Source: Bacteroidota bacterium
GTDB taxonomy: Bacteria; Bacteroidota; Bacteroidia; Chitinophagales; Chitinophagaceae
Assembly: GCA_013288945.1 (NCBI GenBank)
Contig: JABDAZ010000028.1
Coordinates: forward strand, 1-37,072
Length of the DNA: 37,072 nt
Reading direction: 5' to 3'
Position numbers and translations under genes: made by a program. Of the stretch, positions 10,259 through 18,116 are shown in pieces. Under the pieces are notes generated by a model. The model was given only the letters and a program-made list of their open reading frames with translations. It did not search any database and was not told the DNA's origin. How positions within the stretch are numbered: the stretch's first letter is position 1; the number at the start of each line of letters is the position of its first letter.

Positions 10259-10822
10259 ATGGATACATCAATAAACCCATGGAAAATTCTTGCCGAAAAA
10301 CCAATCTACGATAACAACTGGATTAATGTAACGCAGTATGATGTTATTAATCCCGGTGGCGGAAAAGGTATTTATGGCAAAGTTCATTTTAAAAAAATTG
10401 CTGTTGGTGTTTTGCCGCTTGATGAAGATTTTAATACCTATTTAGTCGGACAATATCGTTTCACACTAAATGCATACAGTTGGGAAATTTGTGAAGGTGG
10501 TGGCGAGTTTGGTGAAGATCCTGTTGAAGGTGCAAAGCGCGAATTGATTGAAGAAACAGGATTAATAGCGCATGAATGGACGCAGGTATTAACCATGCAT
10601 CTTTCCAATTCCGTAAGTGATGAATTTGCCGTTTTATATGTTGCAAGAAATTTAGAACAACGAACTGCACGGCCGGAAGAAACAGAACAATTAATGGTAA
10701 AAAAATTACCTTTTGAAGAAGCCTATCAAATGGTGCAAAAAGGAATAATAACAGATTCAATGTCTGTCGCAACAATTCAAAAAGTAAAATTGATGATGCT
10801 CGACGGAAGCCTTTCAAAATAA
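10259..10822 (+). CDS. NUDIX hydrolase (ADP-ribose pyrophosphatase-like)
   Basis: Protein of 187 residues that would cleave a nucleoside diphosphate linked to another moiety. The Nudix box is complete: the GX5E part lies in GGGEFGE and is followed by REL-IEETGL (consensus REUXEEXGU), about residues 78-100. The upstream VGQYRFTLNAYSWEICEGG stretch resembles the ADP-ribose pyrophosphatase subgroup (VRQYR..... WE.P.G in many members). It leads a tight same-strand run: rlmB begins five bases after its stop. The exact substrate cannot be read from the sequence. Confidence 0.88.
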   Translation: MDTSINPWKILAEKPIYDNNWINVTQYDVINPGGGKGIYGKVHFKKIAVGVLPLDEDFNTYLVGQYRFTLNAYSWEICEGGGEFGEDPVEGAKRELIEETGLIAHEWTQVLTMHLSNSVSDEFAVLYVARNLEQRTARPEETEQLMVKKLPFEEAYQMVQKGIITDSMSVATIQKVKLMMLDGSLSK

Positions 10823-10827
10823 ATAAA

Positions 10828-11565
10828 ATGGATAAATCTTCATTAATAACCGGCCGCCATCCCTTGATAGAAGCCATTAATTCCGGCCGTGCTATTGATA
10901 AAATTTTTTTTCAACGCAACGTAAGCGGCGAATCAATTGGTGAAATAAGAAAGCTCGCAAAAGAATTTAATATTCCCATTCAGCAAGTTCCGCCGGAAAA
11001 AATGAACAGCTTTACACGCGCAAATCACCAGGGCGTTTTGGCATTTGCCGCATTAATAAAATATTTGGATTTACAGCAGGTAATCGATCACGTTGTATCA
11101 ACCGGCGAAGCGCCATTATTTATTATGCTCGATGGAATTACCGACGTGCGCAACATTGGCGCGATGGCACGCACTGCAGTTTGTTGCGGCGCGCAGGCAT
11201 TAATAATTCCCGACAAGGGTGTTGGGAGCATGAATGAAGAAGCGATGAAATCCAGTGCTGGCGCGCTTGAGAGCATACAGGTTTGCCGCGTTGGCAGTTT
11301 GCTTAAAGCAATTGATACGTTACATCTAAATGGAATCCGCGTTGTTACAAGCGAGATTAATTCAGATAAAAAATTGTTTGAATTAAGTTTTAAAGAACCT
11401 TGTTGCATCGTGATGGGCAGTGAAGATAAAGGCGTGCAACCTTACATTAGTAAAGCGGCTGATGAACATTTTATTATACCAATGAAAAGTGAGTTTAATT
11501 CTTTTAATGTTTCCGTTGCAACAGGAATAATTTTATATGAAGCAATGAAACAACGCCAATCATAA
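10828..11565 (+). CDS. rlmB: 23S rRNA (guanosine-2'-O)-methyltransferase RlmB, SpoU family
   Basis: Knotted SPOUT methyltransferase of 245 residues that modifies a conserved guanosine of 23S rRNA (Gm2251 in E. coli). An N-terminal substrate-binding domain (TGRHPLIEAINSGRAIDKIF) leads to the catalytic half. That half has DVRNIGAMARTAVCCGAQAL (motif 1, about 106-125), SSAGALESIQVCRV, VMGSEDKGVQPYI (motif 2), and FNSFNVSVATGIILYE (motif 3, forming the SAM-binding knot). Five bases separate it from the NUDIX gene, which suggests co-transcription. Confidence 0.93.
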   Translation: MDKSSLITGRHPLIEAINSGRAIDKIFFQRNVSGESIGEIRKLAKEFNIPIQQVPPEKMNSFTRANHQGVLAFAALIKYLDLQQVIDHVVSTGEAPLFIMLDGITDVRNIGAMARTAVCCGAQALIIPDKGVGSMNEEAMKSSAGALESIQVCRVGSLLKAIDTLHLNGIRVVTSEINSDKKLFELSFKEPCCIVMGSEDKGVQPYISKAADEHFIIPMKSEFNSFNVSVATGIILYEAMKQRQS

Positions 11566-11584
11566 TCATTCAAAAATTTTATTA

Positions 11585-12448
11585 ATGAATGAGCATAAAA
11601 ATATTTCCTTAATAGAATGCCCGCGCGATGCGATGCAGGGATGGAAACATTTTATCTCCACAGAAAAAAAAATTGCGTACATCAATTCATTAATAAAAGT
11701 TGGATTCGATACGCTTGATTTTGGAAGTTTTGTTTCGCCGAAATCAATTCCGCAAATGGCCGATACAAAAGAAGTGATCAAAGGCTTAAACCTGAATGCG
11801 CAAAGCACAAAGCTTTTGGCAATCGTTGCAAACACGCGTGGCGGGCAGGAGGCAGCGGATTATGATGAAATATCGTATCTCGGTTTTCCTTTTTCTGTTT
11901 CAGAAACTTTTCAGTTGAGAAATACAAACAGCTCGATTGAAGAATCATTAAAACGCGTGGAAGAAATTCAAAACATTTGTATTAATAAAAATAAGAAATT
12001 GGTTATTTATATTTCCATGGGTTTTGGGAATCCTTATGGCGATTTATATTCTGAAGAAATAGTTTTTGAGTGGGTTAATAAAATTGTTTCACTTGATGTA
12101 AAAATAATTTCGCTGGCAGATACAGTTGGATTGGCAAATGCTGAGCAGGTTTTTTCAATAACAAATTATTTGATTAATAAATTACCGCAACATGAAATTG
12201 GTGTTCACCTGCACTCAACATTAATAAACTGGAAAGATAAGGTGGACGCGGCTTTGCGCGCAGGTTGCAAAAGATTTGATGGCGCTTTAAAAGGAATTGG
12301 CGGCTGCCCGATGGCTGATAATGAACTGGTAGGAAATATGGATACAGAATTAATGATTCCATATTTTGAACAGTTGGGTTTATTAAAAAACATTAATAAA
12401 AATGCATTACAAAAAAGCAGTTTTTTAGCATCAGAAATTTTTGCTTGA
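11585..12448 (+). CDS. mvaB: Hydroxymethylglutaryl-CoA lyase
   Basis: Splits 3-hydroxy-3-methylglutaryl-CoA into acetoacetate and acetyl-CoA, the last step of leucine degradation. It is a TIM-barrel of the HMG-CoA lyase/DRE-TIM family, 287 residues. ECPRDAMQGW (11-20) holds the catalytic R14 and metal-binding D15. GVHLHST (206-212) gives metal ligands H208 and H210. KGIGGCPMADNELVGN (236-251) contains the signature cysteine C241. The start is the ATG at 11585, 19 bases after rlmB. No other leucine-catabolic gene is visible nearby. The stop overlaps the next gene's start as TGATG. Confidence 0.92.
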   Translation: MNEHKNISLIECPRDAMQGWKHFISTEKKIAYINSLIKVGFDTLDFGSFVSPKSIPQMADTKEVIKGLNLNAQSTKLLAIVANTRGGQEAADYDEISYLGFPFSVSETFQLRNTNSSIEESLKRVEEIQNICINKNKKLVIYISMGFGNPYGDLYSEEIVFEWVNKIVSLDVKIISLADTVGLANAEQVFSITNYLINKLPQHEIGVHLHSTLINWKDKVDAALRAGCKRFDGALKGIGGCPMADNELVGNMDTELMIPYFEQLGLLKNINKNALQKSSFLASEIFA

Positions 12449-12915
12449 TGATAATGCAGTTGACAAAAAATACAACCAAACCGCATATCATTTTATATAA
12501 AAGAAATGATGGAACAGAAACATGGATGCATGCAAGCGATTTTTTTATAAGGCACGATTTGAGCCATTATGCTATTGAAAAAACATTAAATTATTCAACC
12601 GCATTTATGGGCATGCTGAATAATGGAATGGAAATAACAGATTTTGAAAACCGCGAAAAGCGGCTACAGTTAACGGTTTCAGAAGAAGCGTGGTATGCAG
12701 AAAATATGGCTAATTTATTTTTGATTGAAATTGCAGAAGGAAATTTTGATGACTTTAATAAAATATCAGCTGCAGCTTTTATAAAAATGAACCACAATTT
12801 TCCAACACCTTTTATTAACAATGAAGAACTAAACAGCGTCAGAAAATATTTGCGTGAACTATTAAATACCTGGAAAGAATTGCCGGATGGCGAAAAAATT
12901 ACTTTAAACTTTTGA
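12448..12915 (+). CDS. Hypothetical protein coupled to HMG-CoA lyase
   Basis: I do not recognise this protein of 155 residues. I chose the ATG at 12448 because it overlaps the lyase stop codon as TGATG; a TTG at 12445 or an ATG at 12454 are also possible. It has no signal peptide or membrane segment, is acidic, and is rich in aromatic residues. It opens with a beta-rich stretch (HIILYKRNDGTETWMHASDF), followed by helical sequence. The arrangement suggests a small cytosolic protein of Bacteroidota. Its place between the lyase and the GSCFA gene, with a 10-base gap to the latter, implies one transcript. Confidence 0.75.
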   Translation: MIMQLTKNTTKPHIILYKRNDGTETWMHASDFFIRHDLSHYAIEKTLNYSTAFMGMLNNGMEITDFENREKRLQLTVSEEAWYAENMANLFLIEIAEGNFDDFNKISAAAFIKMNHNFPTPFINNEELNSVRKYLRELLNTWKELPDGEKITLNF

Positions 12916-12925
12916 TTGGGTAATT

Positions 12926-13906
12926 ATGGAATTTTATTTACCACTAAACATTTCTTCATTATCAGAACCAATAAAATATCCTGATAAATTATTATTAATC
13001 GGCTCGTGTTTTACAGAGCATATTGGAAATTATTTACAGGAATTAAAATTTGATGTGCTGCAAAACCCAAATGGAATTTTGTTTGATCCGTTAAGTGTTT
13101 CAAATAGTTTGGTGAGTTATATTCAAAACAAACAATACACAGACAATGATCTGATTTATTTAAACGAACTCTGGCAAAGCTGGCAGCATCATAGTTCTTA
13201 CTCGAATATTAATAAAGAAGATTGTTTAAAAAACATTAATGCTTCGCAAATGCGCGCACATACATTTCTTAAGCAAACGAAATGGTTAATCATTACTTTA
13301 GGAACATCTTTTTCATATCAATTAATAGAAAATAATAAAGCTGTTGGAAATTGTCATCGTGCGCCCGCACAACTTTTTCATAAACATTTAATGACGATTG
13401 AAGAAATAAATACCACACTTGATAATTGTCTTTTCCAACTCTTTCATTTCAATCCTGATTTGCGTGTAATTTTTACTGTAAGTCCTGTTCGCCACACACG
13501 CGATGGCGTTGTTGAAAATAACAGGAGCAAAGCAAGGCTGATAGAAAGTGTTCATCACCTTGTTAATAAATTTGATCGCATTCATTATTTTCCTGCGTAT
13601 GAATTGGTGATTGATGTGCTGCGCGATTATCGGTTTTATGATTTGGATATGGTTCACCCAAATTACCAGGCAACAAGTTTTGTGCTTGAAAATTTTGCAG
13701 AACATTATATAGAACCCGCGTCCAGAGCCATTATGCAGGAAGTTAAAAAAATTGCGATTGCAAGAAAACACAAAGCATTTCAACCAGCAACAAATGCACA
13801 CAAACAATTTTTGCAAACGCAATTATTAAGAACGCAGGAACTAAAAAACAAATACCCATTTCTTGATTTGGAAGATGAGTTGAAATATTTCGCGAGAGCA
13901 TTATAA
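12926..13906 (+). CDS. GSCFA-domain protein
   Basis: Protein of 326 residues named for its N-terminal motif, here GSCFTEHIG (26-34). The GSCFA family falls in the SGNH/GDSL hydrolase superfamily, so S27 would be the nucleophile; DMVHPNYQATSFVLENF near 240-256 would supply the aspartate-histidine part. Other family blocks are NPNGILFDPLSVSNSL, ITLGTSFSYQL and FTVSPVRHTRDGV with the following ENNRSKARLI. There is no signal peptide, so action in the cytosol is likely. The substrate is unknown for the family. It ends the NUDIX-rlmB-mvaB run. Confidence 0.88.
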   Translation: MEFYLPLNISSLSEPIKYPDKLLLIGSCFTEHIGNYLQELKFDVLQNPNGILFDPLSVSNSLVSYIQNKQYTDNDLIYLNELWQSWQHHSSYSNINKEDCLKNINASQMRAHTFLKQTKWLIITLGTSFSYQLIENNKAVGNCHRAPAQLFHKHLMTIEEINTTLDNCLFQLFHFNPDLRVIFTVSPVRHTRDGVVENNRSKARLIESVHHLVNKFDRIHYFPAYELVIDVLRDYRFYDLDMVHPNYQATSFVLENFAEHYIEPASRAIMQEVKKIAIARKHKAFQPATNAHKQFLQTQLLRTQELKNKYPFLDLEDELKYFARAL

Positions 13907-13988
13907 AGAAAAATTATTAGTGACTTATCAATCTCACTGTTTTATTAATGAACAAAAAAATTGTAAATTCAATAATTCAAATTCTCTT

Positions 13989-14219
13989 ATGACAAGGCAA
14001 ACTATTATAGAAAAAACAGTTTTAATAATAAACCAGCTTCCTGAAGATAAGGCTGCTGAAATATCTGATTTTGCTGACTTCATTATTAAGAAATATGAAG
14101 AACAATTGATCACAAAAAATATTCAGCAATTGGTTACAGAAAATAATTCCTTTAATTTTTTGCTTGAAGAAGAGACACTTTATTCAGTAAAAGATTTGAA
14201 AGAACGCTATAATGATTAA
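13989..14219 (+). CDS. Antitoxin-like protein (partner of MazF/PemK toxin)
   Basis: I start it at the ATG at 13989, giving 76 residues; the frame is open back to a GTG at 13920, but the added segment looks like spacer translation. The N-terminal half (TIIEKTVLIINQLPEDKAAEISDFADFIIKKYEEQ) has the pattern of short DUF2281-like antitoxins. The C-terminal half is polar and probably disordered until it binds toxin, ending in SVKDLKERYND. It overlaps the toxin start by eight bases, which is the usual antitoxin-first order with coupled translation. Confidence 0.75.
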   Translation: MTRQTIIEKTVLIINQLPEDKAAEISDFADFIIKKYEEQLITKNIQQLVTENNSFNFLLEEETLYSVKDLKERYND

Positions 14220-14496
14220 AGGAGACATCATTCTCATCCCATTTCCTTTTACAGATTTAACAAGCAGCAAACTCAGGCCTGCAGTGGTTTTGATTGAAAC
14301 TAACGAAGATTTGACTTTAAGTTTTATCACATCACAATTTAAATGGAGAGAACCAACTGACATCGAATTATTTCCTTCTGAACAAAATGGAATTAAAAAA
14401 AAATCATTAATCCGTCTTTCGAAAATTGCTACAGTTGATCGATCGCTGGCAGTTGGGAAACTTGGTGAATTACAGAAAATGAAATCAAAGAATTAA
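14212..14496 (+). CDS. MazF/PemK-family toxin (endoribonuclease)
   Basis: Protein of 94 residues from the PemK/MazF-like family, whose members cleave mRNA. The opening GDIILIPFPFTDLTSSKLRP (4-23) carries the GD-x-x-x-x-PFPFTD and KxRPAVV signatures, including the conserved arginine R22. The FITSQF and KKSLIRLSKIATVD segments match the later beta-strands, including the S-x-I-R-x-x-K-I/L active-site block. No truncation is seen. It overlaps the antitoxin gene and is followed by a spacer. Confidence 0.88.
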   Translation: MIKGDIILIPFPFTDLTSSKLRPAVVLIETNEDLTLSFITSQFKWREPTDIELFPSEQNGIKKKSLIRLSKIATVDRSLAVGKLGELQKMKSKN

Positions 14497-14560
14497 ATTC
14501 AAAATTAAAAATACTTTTAAAGTTGTAATTTTTCTATTCACTTATTCTTATTTATTAATC

Positions 14561-15418
14561 ATGACTATGTTTTTTAAACCCAACAAATTTTGTAAAATTC
14601 TTCTTTCATTCATCGCGCTTATTTTTATTAATAATGCCTTCGCGCAAAAACCTGTTCCGCTTTTTAAAGTGATTGCATTTTATACTGCTAAAGAAGATGC
14701 AGCGCATATAAGTTTTGTGCATGAAGCAAATGCATGGTTTCCAAAAACTGCGGAGAAATATAATTTCATTTATGACTCAACAAATAATTGGGACAACATG
14801 AATGCAACGTTTCTAGCAAATTACCAGGTTGTACTTTTTTTAGATACACGCCCCGAAGGTGCGAAGCAGCGCGAAGCTTTTCAAAAATATATGGATGGTG
14901 GCGGCGGATGGATCGGTTTTCATTTTGCTGCGTTTGCATTAACGCCTTCTGGCGTTGAGCAAAATTGGGATTGGTATCATAATACTTTTCTTGGCTCGGG
15001 GCAATATGTAAGCAATATATGGAAGCCTGTAAATGCAATGCTTGATGTGGAAGATAAAAATCATCCGGCTACAAAAAATTTGCCGGCAAAATTTATTGCC
15101 GCGCCAAACGAATGGTATCGCTGGGAAAAAGACTTGCGCAAAAATCCTGATATAGATATTTTATTGTCGATTGACTCGAGCAGTTTTCCACTTGGCACTG
15201 GCCCGAAGTTGCATGAAATATGGCACAGTGGCTATTATCCCGTTGTGTGGAGCAATAAAAAATATAAAATGATTTACATGAACATGGGACATAATGATAT
15301 GGATTATGATCATCATTATGATAATACGGTGAAAACATTATCGTATACATTAAGCAACTACACGCAAAACCAAATGATAATTGATGCGTTGATGTGGATG
15401 GGAACGGGGAAGAAATAA
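14561..15418 (+). CDS. Secreted ThuA-domain protein
   Basis: Protein of 285 residues with a signal peptide (hydrophobic stretch about 13-27, likely cleavage after AFA near residue 28). The mature part is a ThuA-like (trehalose-utilisation, class I glutamine-amidotransferase-like) domain: FKVIAFYTAKEDAAHISFVHEA at its start, then YQVVLFLDTRPEGAKQREAF, YMDGGGGWIGFHFAAF, LHEIWHSGYYPVVW, and YMNMGHNDMDYD at the end. The usual catalytic cysteine of amidotransferases is not seen; G-x-H replaces it. Such proteins often accompany sugar oxidoreductases in Bacteroidota, but none is adjacent here. Export to the periplasm is inferred from the signal peptide. Confidence 0.88.
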   Translation: MTMFFKPNKFCKILLSFIALIFINNAFAQKPVPLFKVIAFYTAKEDAAHISFVHEANAWFPKTAEKYNFIYDSTNNWDNMNATFLANYQVVLFLDTRPEGAKQREAFQKYMDGGGGWIGFHFAAFALTPSGVEQNWDWYHNTFLGSGQYVSNIWKPVNAMLDVEDKNHPATKNLPAKFIAAPNEWYRWEKDLRKNPDIDILLSIDSSSFPLGTGPKLHEIWHSGYYPVVWSNKKYKMIYMNMGHNDMDYDHHYDNTVKTLSYTLSNYTQNQMIIDALMWMGTGKK

Positions 15419-15515
15419 TTTTTATGAATTAAATTTTATCAATGTGGAAATGTGCTGATGTGAAAATGTGAAAATAAAATCGTTATAAATAAAGTTTTGG
15501 TTTATAGTTGTTATG

Positions 15516-15546
15516 AAGTTCGCGGAGTTATTCTGCGGACTTTTTT
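15516..15546 (+). terminator. Hairpin terminator, family of GTTCGC-AGTTATT hairpins
   Basis: A ten-pair stem including two G-T pairs (15516-15525 with 15533-15542) encloses loop AGTTATT and is followed by a T-run. It lies about 100 bases after the ThuA stop. The sequence is closely related to the hairpin at 30907-30938. Confidence 0.7.
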
Positions 15547-15575
15547 ATTAATAAGGTTACCGGTAATTTTATTTG

Positions 15576-15648
15576 CTGAATAAAGAACCAAATGTACAAG
15601 TGTGCGACGCAACTGGTGCTGAATAGAAATTCAAATGCTAAGTACATA
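15576..15648 (+). repeat. Dispersed 73-bp spacer element, copy 1
   Basis: It aligns without gaps to 22490-22562 at 55 of 73 positions, with a best-conserved core GTACAAG-GTGCGACGC. It starts about 30 bases after a terminator hairpin and ends 96 bases before the sigma-factor start. It may be a small RNA, a mobile miniature element or a leader; sequence alone does not decide. Confidence 0.65.
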
Positions 15649-15744
15649 ATATTGATTTTAAAATTAAAGTTTTGTGAACAGGCAACGTATGCATTGCATT
15701 TTGCATTTAGATAAGTATAACCTCAACGTGCAGAAAATTTATTA

Positions 15745-16299
15745 ATGGAAATAGCGGAACTGATTATAGAAGCAAACAATGGAAGTGCTGCCGCGCAAAA
15801 ATATTTATTTGATTTGCTGGCAGATAAAATGATGCTCGTGTGCAGGCGCTATTTAAAAAGCAGGGAAGATGCGGAAGAGGTTTTGCTGGACGGGTTTTAT
15901 AAATTTTTTAAAGGCTTAAATACTTTTAAATATCAAAGCGATGCTGCGTTGATTGCGTGGCTGAAAAAAATAATTATTAATGAATGCCTGATGTTTTTGC
16001 GCAAGAAAAATGTGTTTAACATGGTTACGGAAAGTGCTGCTGAAGAAATTGCTTTTGAAGAAGATGCGCTTAATAATTTATCGGCGTCGGAGATTTTTAA
16101 TTTGCTTGCACAATTGCCCGTTGGTTACAGAACTGTTTTTAATTTGTACGTAATTGAAGGAATGGAACATAAAGAAATTGCAGTGCTAATGGGCATTTCA
16201 GACGGAACATCAAAATCGCAACTGAGCAAGGCGAAATCATTATTACAAAAAATGTTGTTACAAAACGGAGTTGAATATGCACAACGAAAAACAAAATAA
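15745..16299 (+). CDS. ECF-type RNA polymerase sigma-70 factor
   Basis: Protein of 184 residues with only sigma regions 2 and 4, the ECF layout. Region 2 spans about 25-90 (CRRYLKSREDAEEVLLDGFYKFFKGLNTF, core-binding, then the AALIAWLKKIIINECLMFLRK part). Region 4 spans about 125-175, with YRTVFNLYVIEGMEHKEIAVLMGIS as the helix-turn-helix that reads the -35 element, and SKSQLSKAKSLLQ. The next gene starts inside its last 23 bases and encodes a membrane protein with an anti-sigma layout, so its activity is probably controlled by membrane sequestration. Confidence 0.92.
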   Translation: MEIAELIIEANNGSAAAQKYLFDLLADKMMLVCRRYLKSREDAEEVLLDGFYKFFKGLNTFKYQSDAALIAWLKKIIINECLMFLRKKNVFNMVTESAAEEIAFEEDALNNLSASEIFNLLAQLPVGYRTVFNLYVIEGMEHKEIAVLMGISDGTSKSQLSKAKSLLQKMLLQNGVEYAQRKTK

Positions 16300-16975
16300 T
16301 TTATCAAACTGGAAAGATAAACTGGAAGATTTTTCAAGTTTTCCGGGTGAAGAAATGCTTGATAAAAATGAATCATGGAACAAATTACATAACCGCTTGC
16401 GTGAGAAACCGCGCAATAATAAAATGATTTTTTACTGGCTTGCTGCAGCTTGTTTGTTGTTAATATTTTTTGTGCCAAAAATTATTAATAAGAAAAACGA
16501 AAATGATTTGGTGAAAAATATTTCAACAAAAAATAAAAAAGAAACGAAGGCTGATGTTCGTGTTTTACATCATGAAGACATTATTAATAAACCTGCAATT
16601 GCGGTTAAACAAATTGAAAAAAAAGCTGATAATAATTTTGATAAAAAAGAAAAGATTAATAAAAATTTAAACACTTTTTCTAAGAAAAATATTTCGGTTG
16701 CATTGAACGTTTTAAAAACTAATGAACCTGTAATTATTAATGAGCATTTGATTACAGATACTCCGGCTGTTGTAATTGCATCTTTGGCTGTTAAGAAAAA
16801 GTTGCGCGTGCTGCACATTAATGAAATTGAAAATGCAAATGAAGGAACGGCTTCATTAAACGATCATATTTATAATTTGCCATTTGCAAAAACAAATGAT
16901 ATAAGCAAACAAAAAACTTCAGCCACGCCAGATTATGCTGGCCTTATTAAAATAAAAATTTATTCCTCAAATTAA
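16277..16975 (+). CDS. Putative anti-sigma factor, single-pass membrane protein
   Basis: Start chosen at the ATG at 16277 (a TTG two codons earlier is less likely), giving 232 residues. A cytosolic N-terminus of about 50 residues contains the ESWNKLHNRLREKPRNNK segment common at the start of Bacteroidota anti-sigma-like proteins. One membrane segment follows (about 51-68). The remaining 160 residues are lysine- and asparagine-rich, low in complexity, and would lie in the periplasm. It overlaps the sigma gene by 23 bases. No zinc-binding HxxxCxxC motif is seen, so it is not a classic ZAS domain. The assignment rests on position and topology more than on sequence. Confidence 0.7.
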   Translation: MHNEKQNNLSNWKDKLEDFSSFPGEEMLDKNESWNKLHNRLREKPRNNKMIFYWLAAACLLLIFFVPKIINKKNENDLVKNISTKNKKETKADVRVLHHEDIINKPAIAVKQIEKKADNNFDKKEKINKNLNTFSKKNISVALNVLKTNEPVIINEHLITDTPAVVIASLAVKKKLRVLHINEIENANEGTASLNDHIYNLPFAKTNDISKQKTSATPDYAGLIKIKIYSSN

Positions 16976-16980
16976 ATAAC

Positions 16981-18093
16981 ATGAAAAAAATTATCATCGC
17001 ACTGATGCTTGTTGCAAGCGTCACAGGAACTTGTTTTGCCCAGACAGAAAACGGATTTGCCAATACAGACAAGACTTTCCAGCTATCGCAGCAATATTTT
17101 AAACGGATATTTATTATTGATTTAGGCAAAGGAAATAAGCTACAAATTAATTTGTATGACATGGATGATTTGGCCATGTTTAATAATATGGATTCTGTGC
17201 TGCATGTTTTTTTAAAAGATATTGAACCGCTGAAAGATTCTTTGTCGGATGAATTGACATCAAAGCGAATTGATTATTTAACGGATTCTATGGGAAGAAA
17301 AAAAATTCTTCTTCAACAGTTTAAACAAAAAGGATCGAGCTATTTGGTAAATCATGGTGATGTTGCTGCATTGAAACTGGAACAGGATACTGTAAATTTT
17401 GTTGGCGCTGTTCAATACACAGCAAAATATACTTTGCGAAAAGCGTTTAAGGATACGCGTTATTATAAGCTGAGTTTTTTTATTAATAACATAAATGATC
17501 TTTCAAATTATACAGATGGAAAGTTGAGTGAGAAAATTATTAATCTTCAAAAAAATGTAAACAGCCAATGGACAAATGATTTTAATGGAATGTATAATAA
17601 TGTTGATAAAACGGTGAAAGCAAGACAGCCACGCGGTTACATTGGCATGGGAGATTTTTTAGAAATGCATATTTCTGTAAATGCACAGAATTATAAAAAT
17701 TATTTTGTTCCGTCGGTTAGCCTTGGCGCTTCACTGGTTTTAAGTAAGAATGATTTTAAAAGAGATATTGGCCTTTTTTGGGAACCCAATTTTTTCTTTG
17801 CAAAAAATACACAAGGAAATTTGCAAGTGTATAGAAATGATCTATTAACGCTGACGTTTGGCCAAGGCCCGGTGAAAGATCATGATCCAAGAAAGGAATC
17901 AACATTTCTTACCGTATTTTCTATTAGTTATTTAATAACAAGAAAAGGGGATTTTATGGATAAGCAAACGATAAGATTTGGTGCGGGAGAAATATCATTG
18001 TTCGAGGGAAAAACGAAAATTGAACCGGCAATTTATTTCAATAATTTATTTAAAAACGTAACGCCAGGAATCAGGTGGATTCAGAGCTTTTAA
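16981..18093 (+). CDS. Exported protein of unknown function, third gene of the sigma operon
   Basis: Protein of 370 residues with a signal peptide (MKKIIIALMLVASVTGTCFA, cleavage before Q21). I do not recognise a named domain. A helical, charged first half (about 30-200) leads to a second half with alternating beta-strand-like stretches (MHISVNAQNYKNYFVPSVSLG and FSISYLITRKGDF). It ends in a strand finishing with phenylalanine (ITPGIRWIQSF-like), the pattern of outer-membrane beta-barrels. It starts five bases after the putative anti-sigma gene, so it probably is the main target or sensor partner of that sigma factor. This last point is inference. Confidence 0.75.
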   Translation: MKKIIIALMLVASVTGTCFAQTENGFANTDKTFQLSQQYFKRIFIIDLGKGNKLQINLYDMDDLAMFNNMDSVLHVFLKDIEPLKDSLSDELTSKRIDYLTDSMGRKKILLQQFKQKGSSYLVNHGDVAALKLEQDTVNFVGAVQYTAKYTLRKAFKDTRYYKLSFFINNINDLSNYTDGKLSEKIINLQKNVNSQWTNDFNGMYNNVDKTVKARQPRGYIGMGDFLEMHISVNAQNYKNYFVPSVSLGASLVLSKNDFKRDIGLFWEPNFFFAKNTQGNLQVYRNDLLTLTFGQGPVKDHDPRKESTFLTVFSISYLITRKGDFMDKQTIRFGAGEISLFEGKTKIEPAIYFNNLFKNVTPGIRWIQSF

Positions 18094-18116
18094 TAAATAA
18101 TTTATCAATAAAATAA

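Larger units (their letters stand above)
15419..15744. other. 326-base spacer between ThuA and sigma-factor genes
   Basis: It contains, in order, a low-complexity run with several ATGTG-AAA units (about 15440-15476), the hairpin terminator at 15516-15546, copy 1 of a dispersed 73-bp element (15576-15648), and about 96 bases of AT-rich sequence with three TGCAT or GCATT words just before the sigma gene. No convincing gene is present. A 40-codon frame opening at 15593 overlaps the element but lacks other support. Confidence 0.6.

Noticed and set aside
10461..10877. A 138-codon minus-strand open frame
   Set aside because: It is antisense to the NUDIX gene and the start of rlmB, both clearly real; the translation shows no domain.
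13920..13988. N-terminal extension of the MazF-partner antitoxin from GTG at 13920
   Set aside because: The added 23 residues are asparagine-rich spacer-like sequence with no resemblance to the family; the ATG at 13989 gives the expected start.
15593..15715. A 40-codon frame opening with ATG inside the 73-bp element
   Set aside because: The second copy has TTG in place of ATG, mismatches are not biased to third positions, and the frames diverge after about 20 codons.
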